This document shows, one piece after another, positions 26,671 through 35,700 of a stretch of 64,000 nt of DNA. The notes under the pieces are model-generated. The model saw nothing but the letters and a program-made list of their open reading frames with translations, was not told the origin of the DNA and ran no database searches. How positions within the stretch are numbered: the stretch's first letter is position 1; each line of letters begins with the position of its first letter. A program made the translations under genes and the position numbers. This stretch comes from Komagataeibacter diospyri (GTDB lineage: Bacteria > Pseudomonadota > Alphaproteobacteria > Acetobacterales > Acetobacteraceae). The DNA lies in contig NZ_BDLU01000029.1 of assembly GCF_006538165.1 (NCBI RefSeq), positions 60,096-124,095 of the forward strand. The letters run 5' to 3'.

Positions 26671-26790
26671 ATCGCACATCCTGTCGCAGCCCACGGCGTC
26701 CGTCCATGGCCGCCAGAGCCCGGTCGTGCTGCCTGCTATATCCTACAAGCCGGGTTTACACACCCATGCCAGTCGCAGGAAAAACAAAGC

Positions 26791-27189
26791 ATGACAATGC
26801 GTAATGCCCCACCCGCCCCCCTTCACCGCCAGCAGCGCGGCAGGCGGGCCTGCGCCGATGGCATGGCAGCGGAACGGCTGGCGATCGCGGACATTCAGGC
26901 CCGTGGCGGACACGTCCTGCTGCACCGTGCGCGTACGCGATGGGGGGAAGTGGATATCGTGGCACTGCAGGCAGGCTGCCTGATCTTTGCCGAGGTCAAG
27001 GCCCGCCCATCCCTGCTGGCAGCGGGAGAATCCATCCGCCCGGCACAGGTGGCGCGTATCATGAACGCCGCGCAGTTTTTATGCGCGGCCAACCCGCACT
27101 GGGCTTATGACAGCATCCGCTTCGATGTATGCGCGGTGCTGCCAGGCAATGTCGTGGAATGGATTCCGGACGCCTTCAGGCAATACTGA
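26791..27189 (+). CDS. YraN/UPF0102 family nuclease-like protein
   Basis: This 132-residue protein of UPF0102 has a predicted PD-(D/E)XK-type fold. The core is seen as 'GMAAERLAIADIQARGGHVL', 'RTRWGEVDIVALQAG' (Glu-Val-Asp) and 'IFAEVKARPS' (E-x-K), then 'VARIMNAAQFL' and 'IRFDVCAV'. The family is widespread and often sits near rsmI; its function is not established. ATG 26791 has AGGA 11 nt upstream. The frame extends upstream into cls antisense, which is not coding. Confidence 0.85.
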   Translation: MTMRNAPPAPLHRQQRGRRACADGMAAERLAIADIQARGGHVLLHRARTRWGEVDIVALQAGCLIFAEVKARPSLLAAGESIRPAQVARIMNAAQFLCAANPHWAYDSIRFDVCAVLPGNVVEWIPDAFRQY

Positions 27190-27204
27190 GTGGGCCACCC
27201 GCAA

Positions 27205-27537
27205 TCAGGTGCGGTGGCGGACCGCAATCGGGTGAATATGGTGAACCACCGCGCCATGGGGATGATAGGCAATGGTGTGGACCATGGTGCGCCGCGTATG
27301 GGCCGCCGTGCTGTGGTTTGCTGCCATCACCACCGGGACGCGATGGCCACCTGCGCGACGGACATAGGTCACATGCCGGACCGGCGGCGGGGGGGCTGTC
27401 AGCGCACCCAGCGTCAGACGGTCGGCTTCCATGTCCGTCACGGCGTGGGTACGGGCATGGGCGGGGGTTACGATGCTGCCAACAAGACCTGCGCCAAGCA
27501 GTAACATTGTAGCAAAACGCAAGTCGCTATAGCGCAT
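27205..27537 (-). CDS. Small exported histidine-rich protein
   Basis: This 110-residue protein has a signal peptide (LRFATMLLLGAGLVGSIVTPAHA). The mature part is rich in His, Val, Thr and Arg ('TIAYHPHGAVVHHIHPIAVR'), which may indicate metal binding. No family is recognised. ATG 27537 has AGGGGG just upstream. It is convergent with yraN and lies downstream of the purine/bolA/grxD operon. Confidence 0.65.
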   Translation of the reverse strand: MRYSDLRFATMLLLGAGLVGSIVTPAHARTHAVTDMEADRLTLGALTAPPPPVRHVTYVRRAGGHRVPVVMAANHSTAAHTRRTMVHTIAYHPHGAVVHHIHPIAVRHRT

Positions 27538-27620
27538 CAGGCCCCCTTGTTTTTCAAACCTGCACGAAGCTAGGCGAAAGCGTGGACCGGATGCAAGGGA
27601 TGTTGTCCACAAAACAGGAA

Positions 27621-27648
27621 ACGGGCGGAACATTTCTGTCCCGCCCGT
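27621..27648 (-). terminator. Intrinsic terminator of the purine-bolA-grxD operon
   Basis: ACGGGCGG and CCGCCCGT form a perfect 8-bp stem 33 bp after the grxD stop. On the minus strand it is followed by TTTCCTGTTTTG. Confidence 0.75.
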
Positions 27649-27680
27649 CCCGATCGATCACGATATGACGCACCGTGCGA

Positions 27681-28016
27681 TCAGGCCGCGGCGGAGGCGA
27701 TGCCCTTTTCCGCCAGCAGCTTCTCCAGTTCGCCGGTCTGGTACATTTCCGTCACGATATCGCAGCCACCAATGAACTCACCCTTGATGTAAAGCTGCGG
27801 CACTGTCGGCCAGTTGGAAAAATCCTTGATGCCCTGGCGCAGTTCGGGATCTGCCAGCACGTTCTCGGTCTTGAACGGCACGCCAAGGTGCTTGAGCACC
27901 TGCACCACGCGCGCGGAGAAGCCGCACTGCGGGAAGGTGGCGTCGCCCTTCATATACAGCATGACGGGGTTGGCGTCGATCTGCGCCTGGATGCGCTGTG
28001 CGATTGTTTCAGCCAT
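27681..28016 (-). CDS. grxD: Monothiol glutaredoxin Grx4
   Basis: This 111-residue cytosolic monothiol glutaredoxin binds a glutathione-ligated [2Fe-2S] cluster and works with BolA in iron-sulfur trafficking and iron sensing. The CGFS active site is present in 'DATFPQCGFSARVVQVL', with 'WPTVPQLYIKGEFIGGCDI' forming the glutathione-binding region. ATG 28016 is chosen; upstream in-frame sequence lies in the bolA-grxD spacer. It follows bolA by 37 bp as the last gene of the operon. Confidence 0.95.
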   Translation of the reverse strand: MAETIAQRIQAQIDANPVMLYMKGDATFPQCGFSARVVQVLKHLGVPFKTENVLADPELRQGIKDFSNWPTVPQLYIKGEFIGGCDIVTEMYQTGELEKLLAEKGIASAAA

Positions 28017-28053
28017 TGTTTTCGTTTCCTGCGTTGGGGGTAAGTATCCGTAA

Positions 28054-28287
28054 TCAGTCCGGGGTCTGCGTCTGCAGGGCCAGCGCATGCAGCTTGCCGC
28101 CCATGTGCCCCTGCAGCGCATTATAGACCAGCTGGTGCTGCCGCACGCGTGGCAGGCCGCGAAAGACCTCGCTCACGACACGGCAGGCATAGTGGTCCCC
28201 GTCGCCTGCCAGATCATCGATCGTAATCTTCGCGTCAGGCAGGGCTTCGCGGATATAGGTTTCGATTTCCTGTGCCGTCATTGCCAT
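28054..28287 (-). CDS. bolA: BolA family protein
   Basis: This 77-residue protein has the BolA fold, with 'LAGDGDHYACRVVSEVF' and the C-terminal 'RQHQLVYNALQGHMGG'. The conserved C-terminal His and the Cys near residue 34 are candidate cluster ligands. BolA partners monothiol glutaredoxins in [2Fe-2S] complexes, and grxD follows directly. It lies 19 bp after purL, so purine and Fe-S genes share a transcript. Confidence 0.92.
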   Translation of the reverse strand: MAMTAQEIETYIREALPDAKITIDDLAGDGDHYACRVVSEVFRGLPRVRQHQLVYNALQGHMGGKLHALALQTQTPD

Positions 28288-28306
28288 CTGGCTTAAAACT
28301 CCTGCC

Positions 28307-30517
28307 CTATCGGTCCATCAGTCGCGGAAAAAATTCGGAATGCACCGCGAGCAGACGTGCCTTGGATATTGTGGACCCGCTGGGCAATGTCAAACCCTGC
28401 CCCCCCGAACGGCCCAGCCTGCGGCATGGCACACCTGCCTGCGCCGCAAGTGTGGCCAGCGCCTGCCCGTCGCGCACGGCGATGACATAGCGCGACTGGT
28501 CCTCACCAAACCAGAAGGCCTCGGGGCGCATGCCCGACTGCGGCGCATCCAGCACGCAGCCCGCCTGTCCTGCCATGACCATTTCGGTCACGGCCACCAG
28601 CACGCCGCCATCGGCCACGTCATGGCAGGCGATGATGGTGCCGTTCTGGATCAGGCCACGCACGAAATCACCATTGCGCCGTTCGGCGGCCAGATCGAGT
28701 TCGGGTGGTTCCCCATCCTGCGCGCCAAGGATTTCACGCAACCAGATCGACTGGCCAAGCTGGCCCTTCGTTTCCCCCAGCAGCATGACATCACAGCCAT
28801 CGGGCATTTCCAGCCCGACCGCCGTGCGCACGTCCTCCAGCACGCCAAGACCGCCAATGGCCGGTGTGGGCAGGATGGACTGTGACGTGCCATCGGGCGC
28901 GCGGGTTTCGTTGTACAGCGAGACATTGCCGCTGACGACCGGGAAGTCCAGCGCGCGGCAGGCTTCCCCCATGCCCGCGATGGCATCGACGAACTGGCCC
29001 ATCACCTCCGGCTTTTCAGGCGAGCCGAAGTTGAGGTTGTCCGTCACCGCCAGCGGGCGCGCGCCGGTCGCGGTAATGTTACGCCAGGCTTCGGCCACGG
29101 CCTGCGCGCCACCCAGCTTCGCATTGGCGCGGCAGTAACGCGGCGTGCAGTCGGTGGTCAGCGCCAGGCCGATTTCCGTGTCCTCGACCTTTACGATCGC
29201 GGCATCCGCCGCGCCCGGCCTGCGCACCGTCTGGCCGCCCACCGTGCTGTCGTACTGGTTGTAGACCCATGCGCGCGATGCAAGGTCGGGACAGCCGATC
29301 AGCCGGATCAGCGCCTGTTCCACGCCCACCGGGTCAATGATCGGCTCCATCGGCTGCGGCCTGAGCGCCGGTGCCGTCGGGCGATGGTAGACCGGGGCCT
29401 GGTCGGCCAGCGGGGCCAGCGGAATGTCGGCTTCCACTTCGCCCTTGTGGCGGATCACGATGTTGCCGGTATCGGTCAGGTGGCCGATGACGGCAAAATC
29501 CAGTTCCCATTTGTCAAAGATGGCGCGCGCCTGTTCCGTGCGGTCGGGACGCAGCACGATCAGCATGCGCTCCTGACTTTCGGACAGCATCATTTCATAC
29601 GCCGTCATGCCACGTTCGCGCTGGGGCACGTTATCAAGGTCAAGGTCGATGCCAACCCCGCCCTTGCCCGCCATTTCAACGGAAGACGAGGTCAGGCCAG
29701 CCGCCCCCATGTCCTGAATGGCCACGATGGCGTCGGTCGCCATCAGTTCCAGACAGGCCTCGATCAGCAGCTTTTCGACAAACGGGTCACCTACCTGCAC
29801 GGTCGGGCGCTTGGCCAGCGCGTCCTCGTCAAACTCGGACGATGACATGGTGGCCCCGTGGATGCCGTCGCGCCCGGTCTTGGACCCGACATAGATCACC
29901 GGGTTGCCCACACCAGCGGCAGCCGACAGGAAGATACGGTCCTGCCGCGCCACACCAACCGTCATGGCGTTGACCAGCGGATTGCCGTCATAAGCAGGAT
30001 GGAAATTGATCTCGCCGCCCACGGTGGGCACGCCCACGCAGTTGCCGTAGCCACCCACGCCACGCACCACGCCGTCCACGATGCGGCGGGTCTGCGGATT
30101 GCCGGGGGCGCCAAAACGCAGGGCGTTGAGGTTGGCTATGGGTCGCGCGCCCATGGTGAACACATCGCGCAGGATGCCGCCAACCCCCGTCGCCGCCCCC
30201 TGATAGGGTTCAATGAAGGAGGGGTGGTTATGGCTTTCCATCTTGAAGATGGCGGCGAGACCGTGGCCGATATCAACCACGCCCGCGTTTTCACCGGGGC
30301 CATGGATCACCCACGGGGCCGTCGTCGGCAGGGTTTTCAGGAACGCACGCGACGATTTGTACGAGCAGTGTTCCGACCACATGACCGAGAAAATGCCCAG
30401 TTCCGTGAACGTGGGCGTACGGCCCATGATCGACAGGACATTGCCGTATTCTTCCGCCGTCAGGCCGAATTCGCGCGCCAGTGCCGCATCAACGGGGCGC
30501 GGTGACTTTGCACTCAT
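28307..30517 (-). CDS. purL: Phosphoribosylformylglycinamidine synthase subunit PurL
   Basis: PurL is the large synthase subunit of the PurLQS complex, converting FGAR, glutamine and ATP to FGAM in purine synthesis. The 736-residue length is that of the small-type PurL that needs PurQ and PurS. Motifs include '[19 protein letters not shown]', '[20 protein letters not shown]', '[20 protein letters not shown]' and '[10 protein letters not shown]'. Its ATG overlaps the purQ stop by 4 bp. Confidence 0.97.
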   Translation of the reverse strand: MSAKSPRPVDAALAREFGLTAEEYGNVLSIMGRTPTFTELGIFSVMWSEHCSYKSSRAFLKTLPTTAPWVIHGPGENAGVVDIGHGLAAIFKMESHNHPSFIEPYQGAATGVGGILRDVFTMGARPIANLNALRFGAPGNPQTRRIVDGVVRGVGGYGNCVGVPTVGGEINFHPAYDGNPLVNAMTVGVARQDRIFLSAAAGVGNPVIYVGSKTGRDGIHGATMSSSEFDEDALAKRPTVQVGDPFVEKLLIEACLELMATDAIVAIQDMGAAGLTSSSVEMAGKGGVGIDLDLDNVPQRERGMTAYEMMLSESQERMLIVLRPDRTEQARAIFDKWELDFAVIGHLTDTGNIVIRHKGEVEADIPLAPLADQAPVYHRPTAPALRPQPMEPIIDPVGVEQALIRLIGCPDLASRAWVYNQYDSTVGGQTVRRPGAADAAIVKVEDTEIGLALTTDCTPRYCRANAKLGGAQAVAEAWRNITATGARPLAVTDNLNFGSPEKPEVMGQFVDAIAGMGEACRALDFPVVSGNVSLYNETRAPDGTSQSILPTPAIGGLGVLEDVRTAVGLEMPDGCDVMLLGETKGQLGQSIWLREILGAQDGEPPELDLAAERRNGDFVRGLIQNGTIIACHDVADGGVLVAVTEMVMAGQAGCVLDAPQSGMRPEAFWFGEDQSRYVIAVRDGQALATLAAQAGVPCRRLGRSGGQGLTLPSGSTISKARLLAVHSEFFPRLMDR

Positions 30518-31218
30518 CCGACCAGTGCCTCCACAAGTCCCGTAAACAGGGGTTTTCCGTCCTCGCCACCCATCAGCGGATCAACCAGATCCTCCGGATG
30601 GGGCATCATGCCGCAGATCCGCAGGTTTTCGCTGAACACACCGGCAATGGCGTTCATGGAACCATTGGGGTTCAACTGCGGGTCGCCTGCATCCACGCGG
30701 CCATCTTCGGCCACGTAACGGAAGGCCACGCGGTTCGTGTCCTCCAGCATGCGGATGGTGTCGGCACTGGCGATATAGTTGCCATCACCATGCGCCATGG
30801 GGGTGCGGAACACATCGCCCTTTGCCCAGTGGCGGGTGAACGGCGTGTCATTGCGTTCAACGCGCAGGAAACAGTCCTGCGACAGGAAACGCAGCGCCGC
30901 GTTACGCAGCAATGCGCCGGGCAGAAGCTGCGCTTCGGTCAGGATCTGGAACCCGTTGCACACGCCAAGGATATGACCGCCTTTTTGCGCAAATTCACGG
31001 ATTGCCGCCATGATCGGCGCATGCGCCGCCATCGCGCCACAGCGCAGGTAATCGCCATAGCTGAAACCACCGGGCAGCACGACAAGGTCGGTGCCTGCGG
31101 GCAGCGCCGTTTCGCGGTGCCACACCATGGTGGGCGCCTGTCCGGCAACCCCGCGCAGGGCAATGGCCATGTCACGTTCGCGGTTGGTGCCGGGAAAAAC
31201 TACAATCGCCGCCTTCAT
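30514..31218 (-). CDS. purQ: Phosphoribosylformylglycinamidine synthase subunit PurQ
   Basis: PurQ is the class I glutamine amidotransferase that feeds ammonia to PurL. The 234-residue product shows '[12 protein letters not shown]' at the start, the nucleophile in '[19 protein letters not shown]' and the C-terminal His-Glu pair in 'MPHPEDL'. It overlaps purL and the Rap1a-like gene by 4 bp on either side. Confidence 0.97.
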   Translation of the reverse strand: MKAAIVVFPGTNRERDMAIALRGVAGQAPTMVWHRETALPAGTDLVVLPGGFSYGDYLRCGAMAAHAPIMAAIREFAQKGGHILGVCNGFQILTEAQLLPGALLRNAALRFLSQDCFLRVERNDTPFTRHWAKGDVFRTPMAHGDGNYIASADTIRMLEDTNRVAFRYVAEDGRVDAGDPQLNPNGSMNAIAGVFSENLRICGMMPHPEDLVDPLMGGEDGKPLFTGLVEALVG

Positions 31219-31598
31219 TTGCCGCCGCCGCAGGGATAGGTTTCACGCAGTGCGGTGAACACGACCTCGCCCGCCGGGCGGGACAGCCCGTCGCGGTGGT
31301 CCTTCATCCAGCTTACGACCTTGCCACGCATGTCCGCCGTGGATGTGGCGGGGGCCACGCAGAAGGCCGCGACATCCTTGGTGTCCTTTTCGGCATTGCG
31401 CTCGAACAGGTGGTCAAGGGCCGCGGAATCAGCGATACCGGAGATATAGGCATCACAGATACCCGTACCCGTGGGCTTGGTGCACAGCGAACCAAGCTGT
31501 TCGCCCGTCAGGCGCGAGACACGCTGTGCTGACGCATGGGCCGCGGGCAGGCCCACGGCCATGATGCAGCCAAGGGCAAGAAGGCGGGCGATCTTCAT
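31215..31598 (-). CDS. Exported Rap1a/Tai-like protein inside the pur operon
   Basis: This 127-residue protein has a signal peptide ([22 protein letters not shown]). Its mature domain has conserved cysteines ('[20 protein letters not shown]', 'FCVAP', final 'YPCGGG') and 'VVSWMKDH'. That matches the Rap1a/Tai domain, first described in immunity proteins of type VI effectors but widespread as small exported proteins. No effector is nearby. It is inserted between purS and purQ with 4-bp overlaps on both sides, so it is translated with the purine enzymes although it is exported. Its role is unknown. Confidence 0.75.
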   Translation of the reverse strand: MKIARLLALGCIMAVGLPAAHASAQRVSRLTGEQLGSLCTKPTGTGICDAYISGIADSAALDHLFERNAEKDTKDVAAFCVAPATSTADMRGKVVSWMKDHRDGLSRPAGEVVFTALRETYPCGGGK

Positions 31599-31837
31599 CC
31601 AACGACCTCCGTCGTGAAGTCCTCGATCACAAGGTTGGCCAGCAGCGCGCGCGCCATGGCGTCAGCCTGCGCGCGGGCACGTTCGCAGTCGGTCTCGTCA
31701 ATTTCCAGCTCGATCACGCGACCGATGCGGACTTCACCCACGTTCTTGAAATCCAGCACGTGCAGCGCGTGTTCCACGGCCTTGCCCTGCGGGTCAAGCA
31801 CGCCTTCCTTCAGCATGACGGTCACACGCACCTTCAT
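31595..31837 (-). CDS. purS: Phosphoribosylformylglycinamidine synthase subunit PurS
   Basis: This 80-residue structural subunit bridges PurL and PurQ. It has the typical pattern '[20 protein letters not shown]' and '[14 protein letters not shown]'. It overlaps purC and the Rap1a-like gene by 4 bp each. Confidence 0.95.
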   Translation of the reverse strand: MKVRVTVMLKEGVLDPQGKAVEHALHVLDFKNVGEVRIGRVIELEIDETDCERARAQADAMARALLANLVIEDFTTEVVG

Positions 31838-32598
31838 TGCATTACCTCCGGTCCCTTCATGTCGGAATTCGTGGCCTCGGGCAGGATGCCCAGGCGCATC
31901 GCGACTTCCTGATATGCTTCTTCAACCTTGCCCATGTCCTTGCGGAAACGGTCCTTGTCCAGCTTCTCGCTGGTCTTGGCGTCCCACAGGCGGCAGTTAT
32001 CGGGCGAGATTTCATCCGCCAGCACGATACGCATGTTGTCGCCTTCGAACAGGCGGCCGAATTCCAGCTTGAAATCGACAAGGATGATGCCGATGCCCAT
32101 GAACAGGCCGCACAGGAAGTCGTTCACGCGCATGCTCAGCGCCACGATGTCTTCCATGTCATGCGGGCAGGCCCAGCCGAAGGCGGTGATGTGTTCCTCG
32201 CTCACCATCGGGTCGTTCAGGGCGTCGTTCTTGTAATAGAATTCGATGATCGGGCGCGGCAGGCGCGTGCCTTCCTGAATGCCCAGCCGCTTGGACAGGG
32301 AGCCCGCGGCGACATTGCGCACCACGACCTCCAGCGGAATGATCTCCACTTCCCGGATCAGCTGCTCGCGCATGTTCAGGCGGCGGATGAAATGGGTGGG
32401 GATCCCGATATCGTGCAGCCTCAGCATGAGGTGTTCGCTGATACGGTTGTTCAGCACCCCCTTGCCGGTGATGATGCCCTTTTTCGCGCCGTTCCCGGCG
32501 CTGGCGTCATCCTTGAAATACTGCACGAGGGTGCCCGGTTCGGGCCCCTCGAAAAGGATCTTGGCTTTTCCTTCGTAAAGCTGGCGACGGCGGCCCAT
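31834..32598 (-). CDS. purC: SAICAR synthetase PurC
   Basis: PurC ligates aspartate to CAIR using ATP, the step before PurB in purine synthesis. The 254-residue product starts '[14 protein letters not shown]' and has '[17 protein letters not shown]', '[14 protein letters not shown]' and '[10 protein letters not shown]', all standard for PurC. Its stop overlaps purS by 4 bp. It lies 131 bp downstream of the NRDE gene. Confidence 0.97.
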   Translation of the reverse strand: MGRRRQLYEGKAKILFEGPEPGTLVQYFKDDASAGNGAKKGIITGKGVLNNRISEHLMLRLHDIGIPTHFIRRLNMREQLIREVEIIPLEVVVRNVAAGSLSKRLGIQEGTRLPRPIIEFYYKNDALNDPMVSEEHITAFGWACPHDMEDIVALSMRVNDFLCGLFMGIGIILVDFKLEFGRLFEGDNMRIVLADEISPDNCRLWDAKTSEKLDKDRFRKDMGKVEEAYQEVAMRLGILPEATNSDMKGPEVMQ

Positions 32599-32729
32599 AC
32601 TCGTCCTTCACATAACGCTGCGGGGACGGGCCGGGAGCGGCCCCTCCCCTGATCTGCAGGATCTGTTGCTGGCATGATCCCAAATGGTCCGCATGCCATA
32701 GCAGCGATCCGGGCGGGAAGATACCATAT

Positions 32730-33473
32730 TTACCCCGCCTGCGCGCCCGGGGCCGACAGATTGATTGGCTGGTAGCCCACACGGTCTGGCGCGCCAGCGG
32801 CAAAAAACCATGAATGCCGCCCGTCGCGCGCCACCCCGATGGCGGATGAACTGCACGTACCAAAGCCCGAACGCGGCGGGATGTTCAGTTCACTGCCCGC
32901 AGGCAGCGAACGGTCGGCCAGCAGCGTGGTCCATCCCGTCCATTGCAGCGGCACCGGGCGAGGGGTTGCGCGGAAACGCGGCAGGTGGCGGGCGATGCGC
33001 GGCATGGCCATGTCATCGGGGTCGGTGGTGGCGACCATGTGCACGCCAGGCGCCAGTGGCTCGACCTGTGGCTGGCCGTAGCCAGGGCCACGGATGAAGA
33101 AGGCGTCGTTCCCGTCCGCCACGATCATGTTGAACGACCGCCATTCGCCTGCATCGATCGTGGCGATATGGCCTGCCGCTTCACGCGCGGTGGGGAAACG
33201 TCCGGCCAGCAGCGGCAGCGCCCCGCGAGAGTTCTTGCCCGGCATCGGCCCAAGACTGCCCACGCGGTTCATGATGCCTGCCACCACGCCCGCGTCATTC
33301 AGTGTCAGCCACGACCCGCCCGCGATCTGGTCCTGGCCGCCCACGACATCAGGCTGCTCCGGCCAGTGCCGCCCCGGTGGCAGCCATGGCCGGTCAAGGC
33401 GTTCATCACGGTTGGCCGCCATCAGCAGCGGCCATTCCAGGGCCGGGTCGTGGGAAATGACGACTGTGCACAC
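32730..33473 (-). CDS. NRDE (TANGO2-like) family protein
   Basis: This 247-residue protein belongs to the NRDE/TANGO2 family, with the N-terminal cysteine (M-C-T-V) and the A-A-N-R-D-E motif at about 19-24. Also seen are 'AGGSWLTLNDAGVVAGIMNR' and 'SRGALPLLAG'. The N-terminal Cys suggests an Ntn-hydrolase-like fold; bacterial function is unknown, and eukaryotic TANGO2 is linked to haem or lipid handling. It starts with GTG and lies between purB and purC on the same strand. Confidence 0.85.
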   Translation of the reverse strand: MCTVVISHDPALEWPLLMAANRDERLDRPWLPPGRHWPEQPDVVGGQDQIAGGSWLTLNDAGVVAGIMNRVGSLGPMPGKNSRGALPLLAGRFPTAREAAGHIATIDAGEWRSFNMIVADGNDAFFIRGPGYGQPQVEPLAPGVHMVATTDPDDMAMPRIARHLPRFRATPRPVPLQWTGWTTLLADRSLPAGSELNIPPRSGFGTCSSSAIGVARDGRHSWFFAAGAPDRVGYQPINLSAPGAQAG

Positions 33474-33515
33474 GCCTTGATATCCTGCTGTTGTTTGCGT
33501 CAGGCCATGGTGTGG

Positions 33516-34868
33516 TCAGGTCCGCGCGGGGCCGGACTCACCAAACACGCGGCTGTAGGTATGGTCGATCTGGCGCAGGTGGGCATTGCTGTCCATTGCT
33601 GCATCCAGCACTTCGGACGGCACCCGGCCCGCGACTTCGGGGTCGGCGTCCAGATTTTCGCGGAAAGTCTTTGCGTCCTTGTGCCCCAGCTTCGTCCATG
33701 TCTCCATGGCGTTGCGCTGGACGATGCGGTACGCATCTTCGCGCAGGATGCCCGCGCGCGCCAGCGCCAGCAGCACCTCCCCCGAATGCACCACGCCACC
33801 CAGGCTGTCGATATTGGCCTGCATCTGTTCGGGATAGACCACCAGCTTTTCCATCATCCCCGCAAGCCGCATGAGCGCGAAGTCCAGCCCGATCGTGCCA
33901 TCGGGACAGATGTTACGCTCGACCGAGGAATGGCTGATGTCACGTTCATGCCACAGCGCCACGTTTTCCAGCGCCGGTATGACGTGCGAACGCACAAGGC
34001 GGGCCAGACCCGTCAGGTTTTCCGACAGCACCGGATTGCGCTTGTGCGGCATGGCGGACGAACCCTTCTGCCCCTTGTGGAAGAACTCTTCCGCCTCACG
34101 CACTTCCGAACGCTGCAGGTGGCGCACTTCGGTAGCCAGACGTTCGATGCCGCAGGCGATCACGGCCAGCGCGCAGAAATACGCTGCATGCCGGTCGCGC
34201 GGGATAACCTGCGTGGACACGCCTTCGGGCTTCAGGCCCAGCTTGTCCGCCACGTATTCCTCAACACGCGGGTCGATATGGGCATAGGTGCCCACCGCGC
34301 CGGAAATGGCGCAGACGGCGATTTCATCGCGTGCGCGGACCAGACGTTCGCGGTTGCGGGCAAATTCGGCATAATGGCCCGCGATCTTCAGGCCGAATGA
34401 CGTCGGCTCGGCATGGATGCCATGGCTGCGGCCGATGGTCAGGGTGTATTTGTGCTCAAACGCCCGGCGTTTCAGCGCCACCAGCACCGCATCGAGATCC
34501 TGCAGCAGCAGGTCGGTGGCCTGCACCATCTGCACCGACAGGCAGGTATCCAGCACGTCGGACGATGTCATACCCAGATGCACGAAGCGGCTGTCGGGGC
34601 CGACCTTTTCCGCAAGCCACGTCAGGAACGCAATCACGTCGTGGCGGGTTTCGGCCTCGATTTCATCAATGCGGTCAAGGTCCGCCTGTGAAAAGGCGGC
34701 CATGGCGGCGTCGCCCTTCGTGCGGATGGTCTTTGCGGCCTCGGCCGGGATCACGCCATATTCCGCCATGGCTTCACAGGCCAGGGCCTCGATTTCGAAC
34801 CAGATGCGGTAACGGTTCTCGGGCGACCAGATGGCGGCCATGACGGGACGGGTATAGCGCGGTACCAT
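33516..34868 (-). CDS. purB: Adenylosuccinate lyase
   Basis: PurB cleaves SAICAR to AICAR and adenylosuccinate to AMP, each releasing fumarate. The 450-residue product shows the fumarase/aspartase signature 'GSSAMPHKRNPVLSENLTGL', plus 'HLGMTSSDVLDTCLS' and 'TIGRSHGIHAEPTSFG' carrying catalytic residues. ATG 34868 has AAGGAAG upstream. It appears to be the first gene of the long purine operon and is divergent from terC. Confidence 0.97.
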   Translation of the reverse strand: MVPRYTRPVMAAIWSPENRYRIWFEIEALACEAMAEYGVIPAEAAKTIRTKGDAAMAAFSQADLDRIDEIEAETRHDVIAFLTWLAEKVGPDSRFVHLGMTSSDVLDTCLSVQMVQATDLLLQDLDAVLVALKRRAFEHKYTLTIGRSHGIHAEPTSFGLKIAGHYAEFARNRERLVRARDEIAVCAISGAVGTYAHIDPRVEEYVADKLGLKPEGVSTQVIPRDRHAAYFCALAVIACGIERLATEVRHLQRSEVREAEEFFHKGQKGSSAMPHKRNPVLSENLTGLARLVRSHVIPALENVALWHERDISHSSVERNICPDGTIGLDFALMRLAGMMEKLVVYPEQMQANIDSLGGVVHSGEVLLALARAGILREDAYRIVQRNAMETWTKLGHKDAKTFRENLDADPEVAGRVPSEVLDAAMDSNAHLRQIDHTYSRVFGESGPART

Positions 34869-35088
34869 GTTCTCGGGCTTCCTTTGCTGCAACGGACGAT
34901 ACAGGATCAGGCGGCCTTCCTAACCAATTCTGCCGCTTGCGTCTCCCTTATATTCACGCGCGATTCATAACGTGGCATATATCATGCGCCGGAACGGACA
35001 TGTTTGCATGATGCGGGCAGCGAACGGCATAAAGCGATTGTGAAAACCGCGCGCCCGCCTGTCGCGGCCATCTGCCCAGGAACTGACC

Positions 35089-35700
35089 TTGCCCATGTCT
35101 GCCATTTTTTCCGCCTCATCCCTTTACGCACTGGCGCAGGTTGTCCTGATTGACGTGACGCTGGCGGGGGATAACGCCATCGTGGTGGGCATGGCGGTGC
35201 GCAACCTGCCGCACAGTTCACGCCGAATCGCCATTCTGTGCGGCGTGCTGGGGGCGGCGGCAATCCGGATATGCCTTGCCCTTGTGGCGGTCAGGCTGCT
35301 GGCCATCATCGGGCTGACGCTGGCGGGCGGGCTGCTGCTTTTATGGGTGTGCTGGCGCATGTACCGTGAAATGGCCGGCGACGCCCATGCGGAAGGTGAC
35401 ACCCCCGCCCCCGCATCGCTGCGCAACGCCATCATCCGCATCATCGTGGCCGATCTGTCCATGAGCCTTGATAACGTGCTGGCGGTGGCGGGTGCGGCGG
35501 GCGAGCACATGGGCGTGCTGGTGGCGGGGCTGGTGATATCGGTGGTGCTGATGGCGGTGGCGGCGTCGCTGATCGCACGGCTGCTGGAACGCTATCGCTG
35601 GATTTCGTGGGTCGGGCTGCTGGTTGTGCTGGCTGTGGCGATCGAACTGATCGTCAAGGGCGGAGGCGAGGTCTGGACCCATGTGGGAGGAGCCGCGTAA
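35089..35700 (+). CDS. TerC/YjbE family integral membrane protein
   Basis: This 203-residue polytopic protein of the TerC superfamily has the two conserved acidic motifs: 'VLIDVTLAGDNAIVVGMAV' and 'IVADLSMSLDNVLAVAGAA'. These D-N motifs are thought to coordinate divalent cations; family members are linked to Mn2+ export and metalation of exported proteins. TTG 35089 has AGGA at 7 nt; ATG 35095 is the alternative, with 13-nt spacing. The stop overlaps the start of the next gene (TAATG). No yybP-ykoY riboswitch pattern was recognised upstream. Confidence 0.87.
   Translation: MPMSAIFSASSLYALAQVVLIDVTLAGDNAIVVGMAVRNLPHSSRRIAILCGVLGAAAIRICLALVAVRLLAIIGLTLAGGLLLLWVCWRMYREMAGDAHAEGDTPAPASLRNAIIRIIVADLSMSLDNVLAVAGAAGEHMGVLVAGLVISVVLMAVAASLIARLLERYRWISWVGLLVVLAVAIELIVKGGGEVWTHVGGAA

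Noticed and set aside
31215..31598. Rap1a-like gene as immunity protein of a type VI effector pair
   Set aside because: There is no effector, toxin or secretion gene nearby, and the gene is fused into the purine operon; immunity function is not supported.
34893..35088. Possible yybP-ykoY manganese riboswitch before the TerC gene
   Set aside because: TerC genes often carry one, but the conserved motif sequences were not found in this leader.
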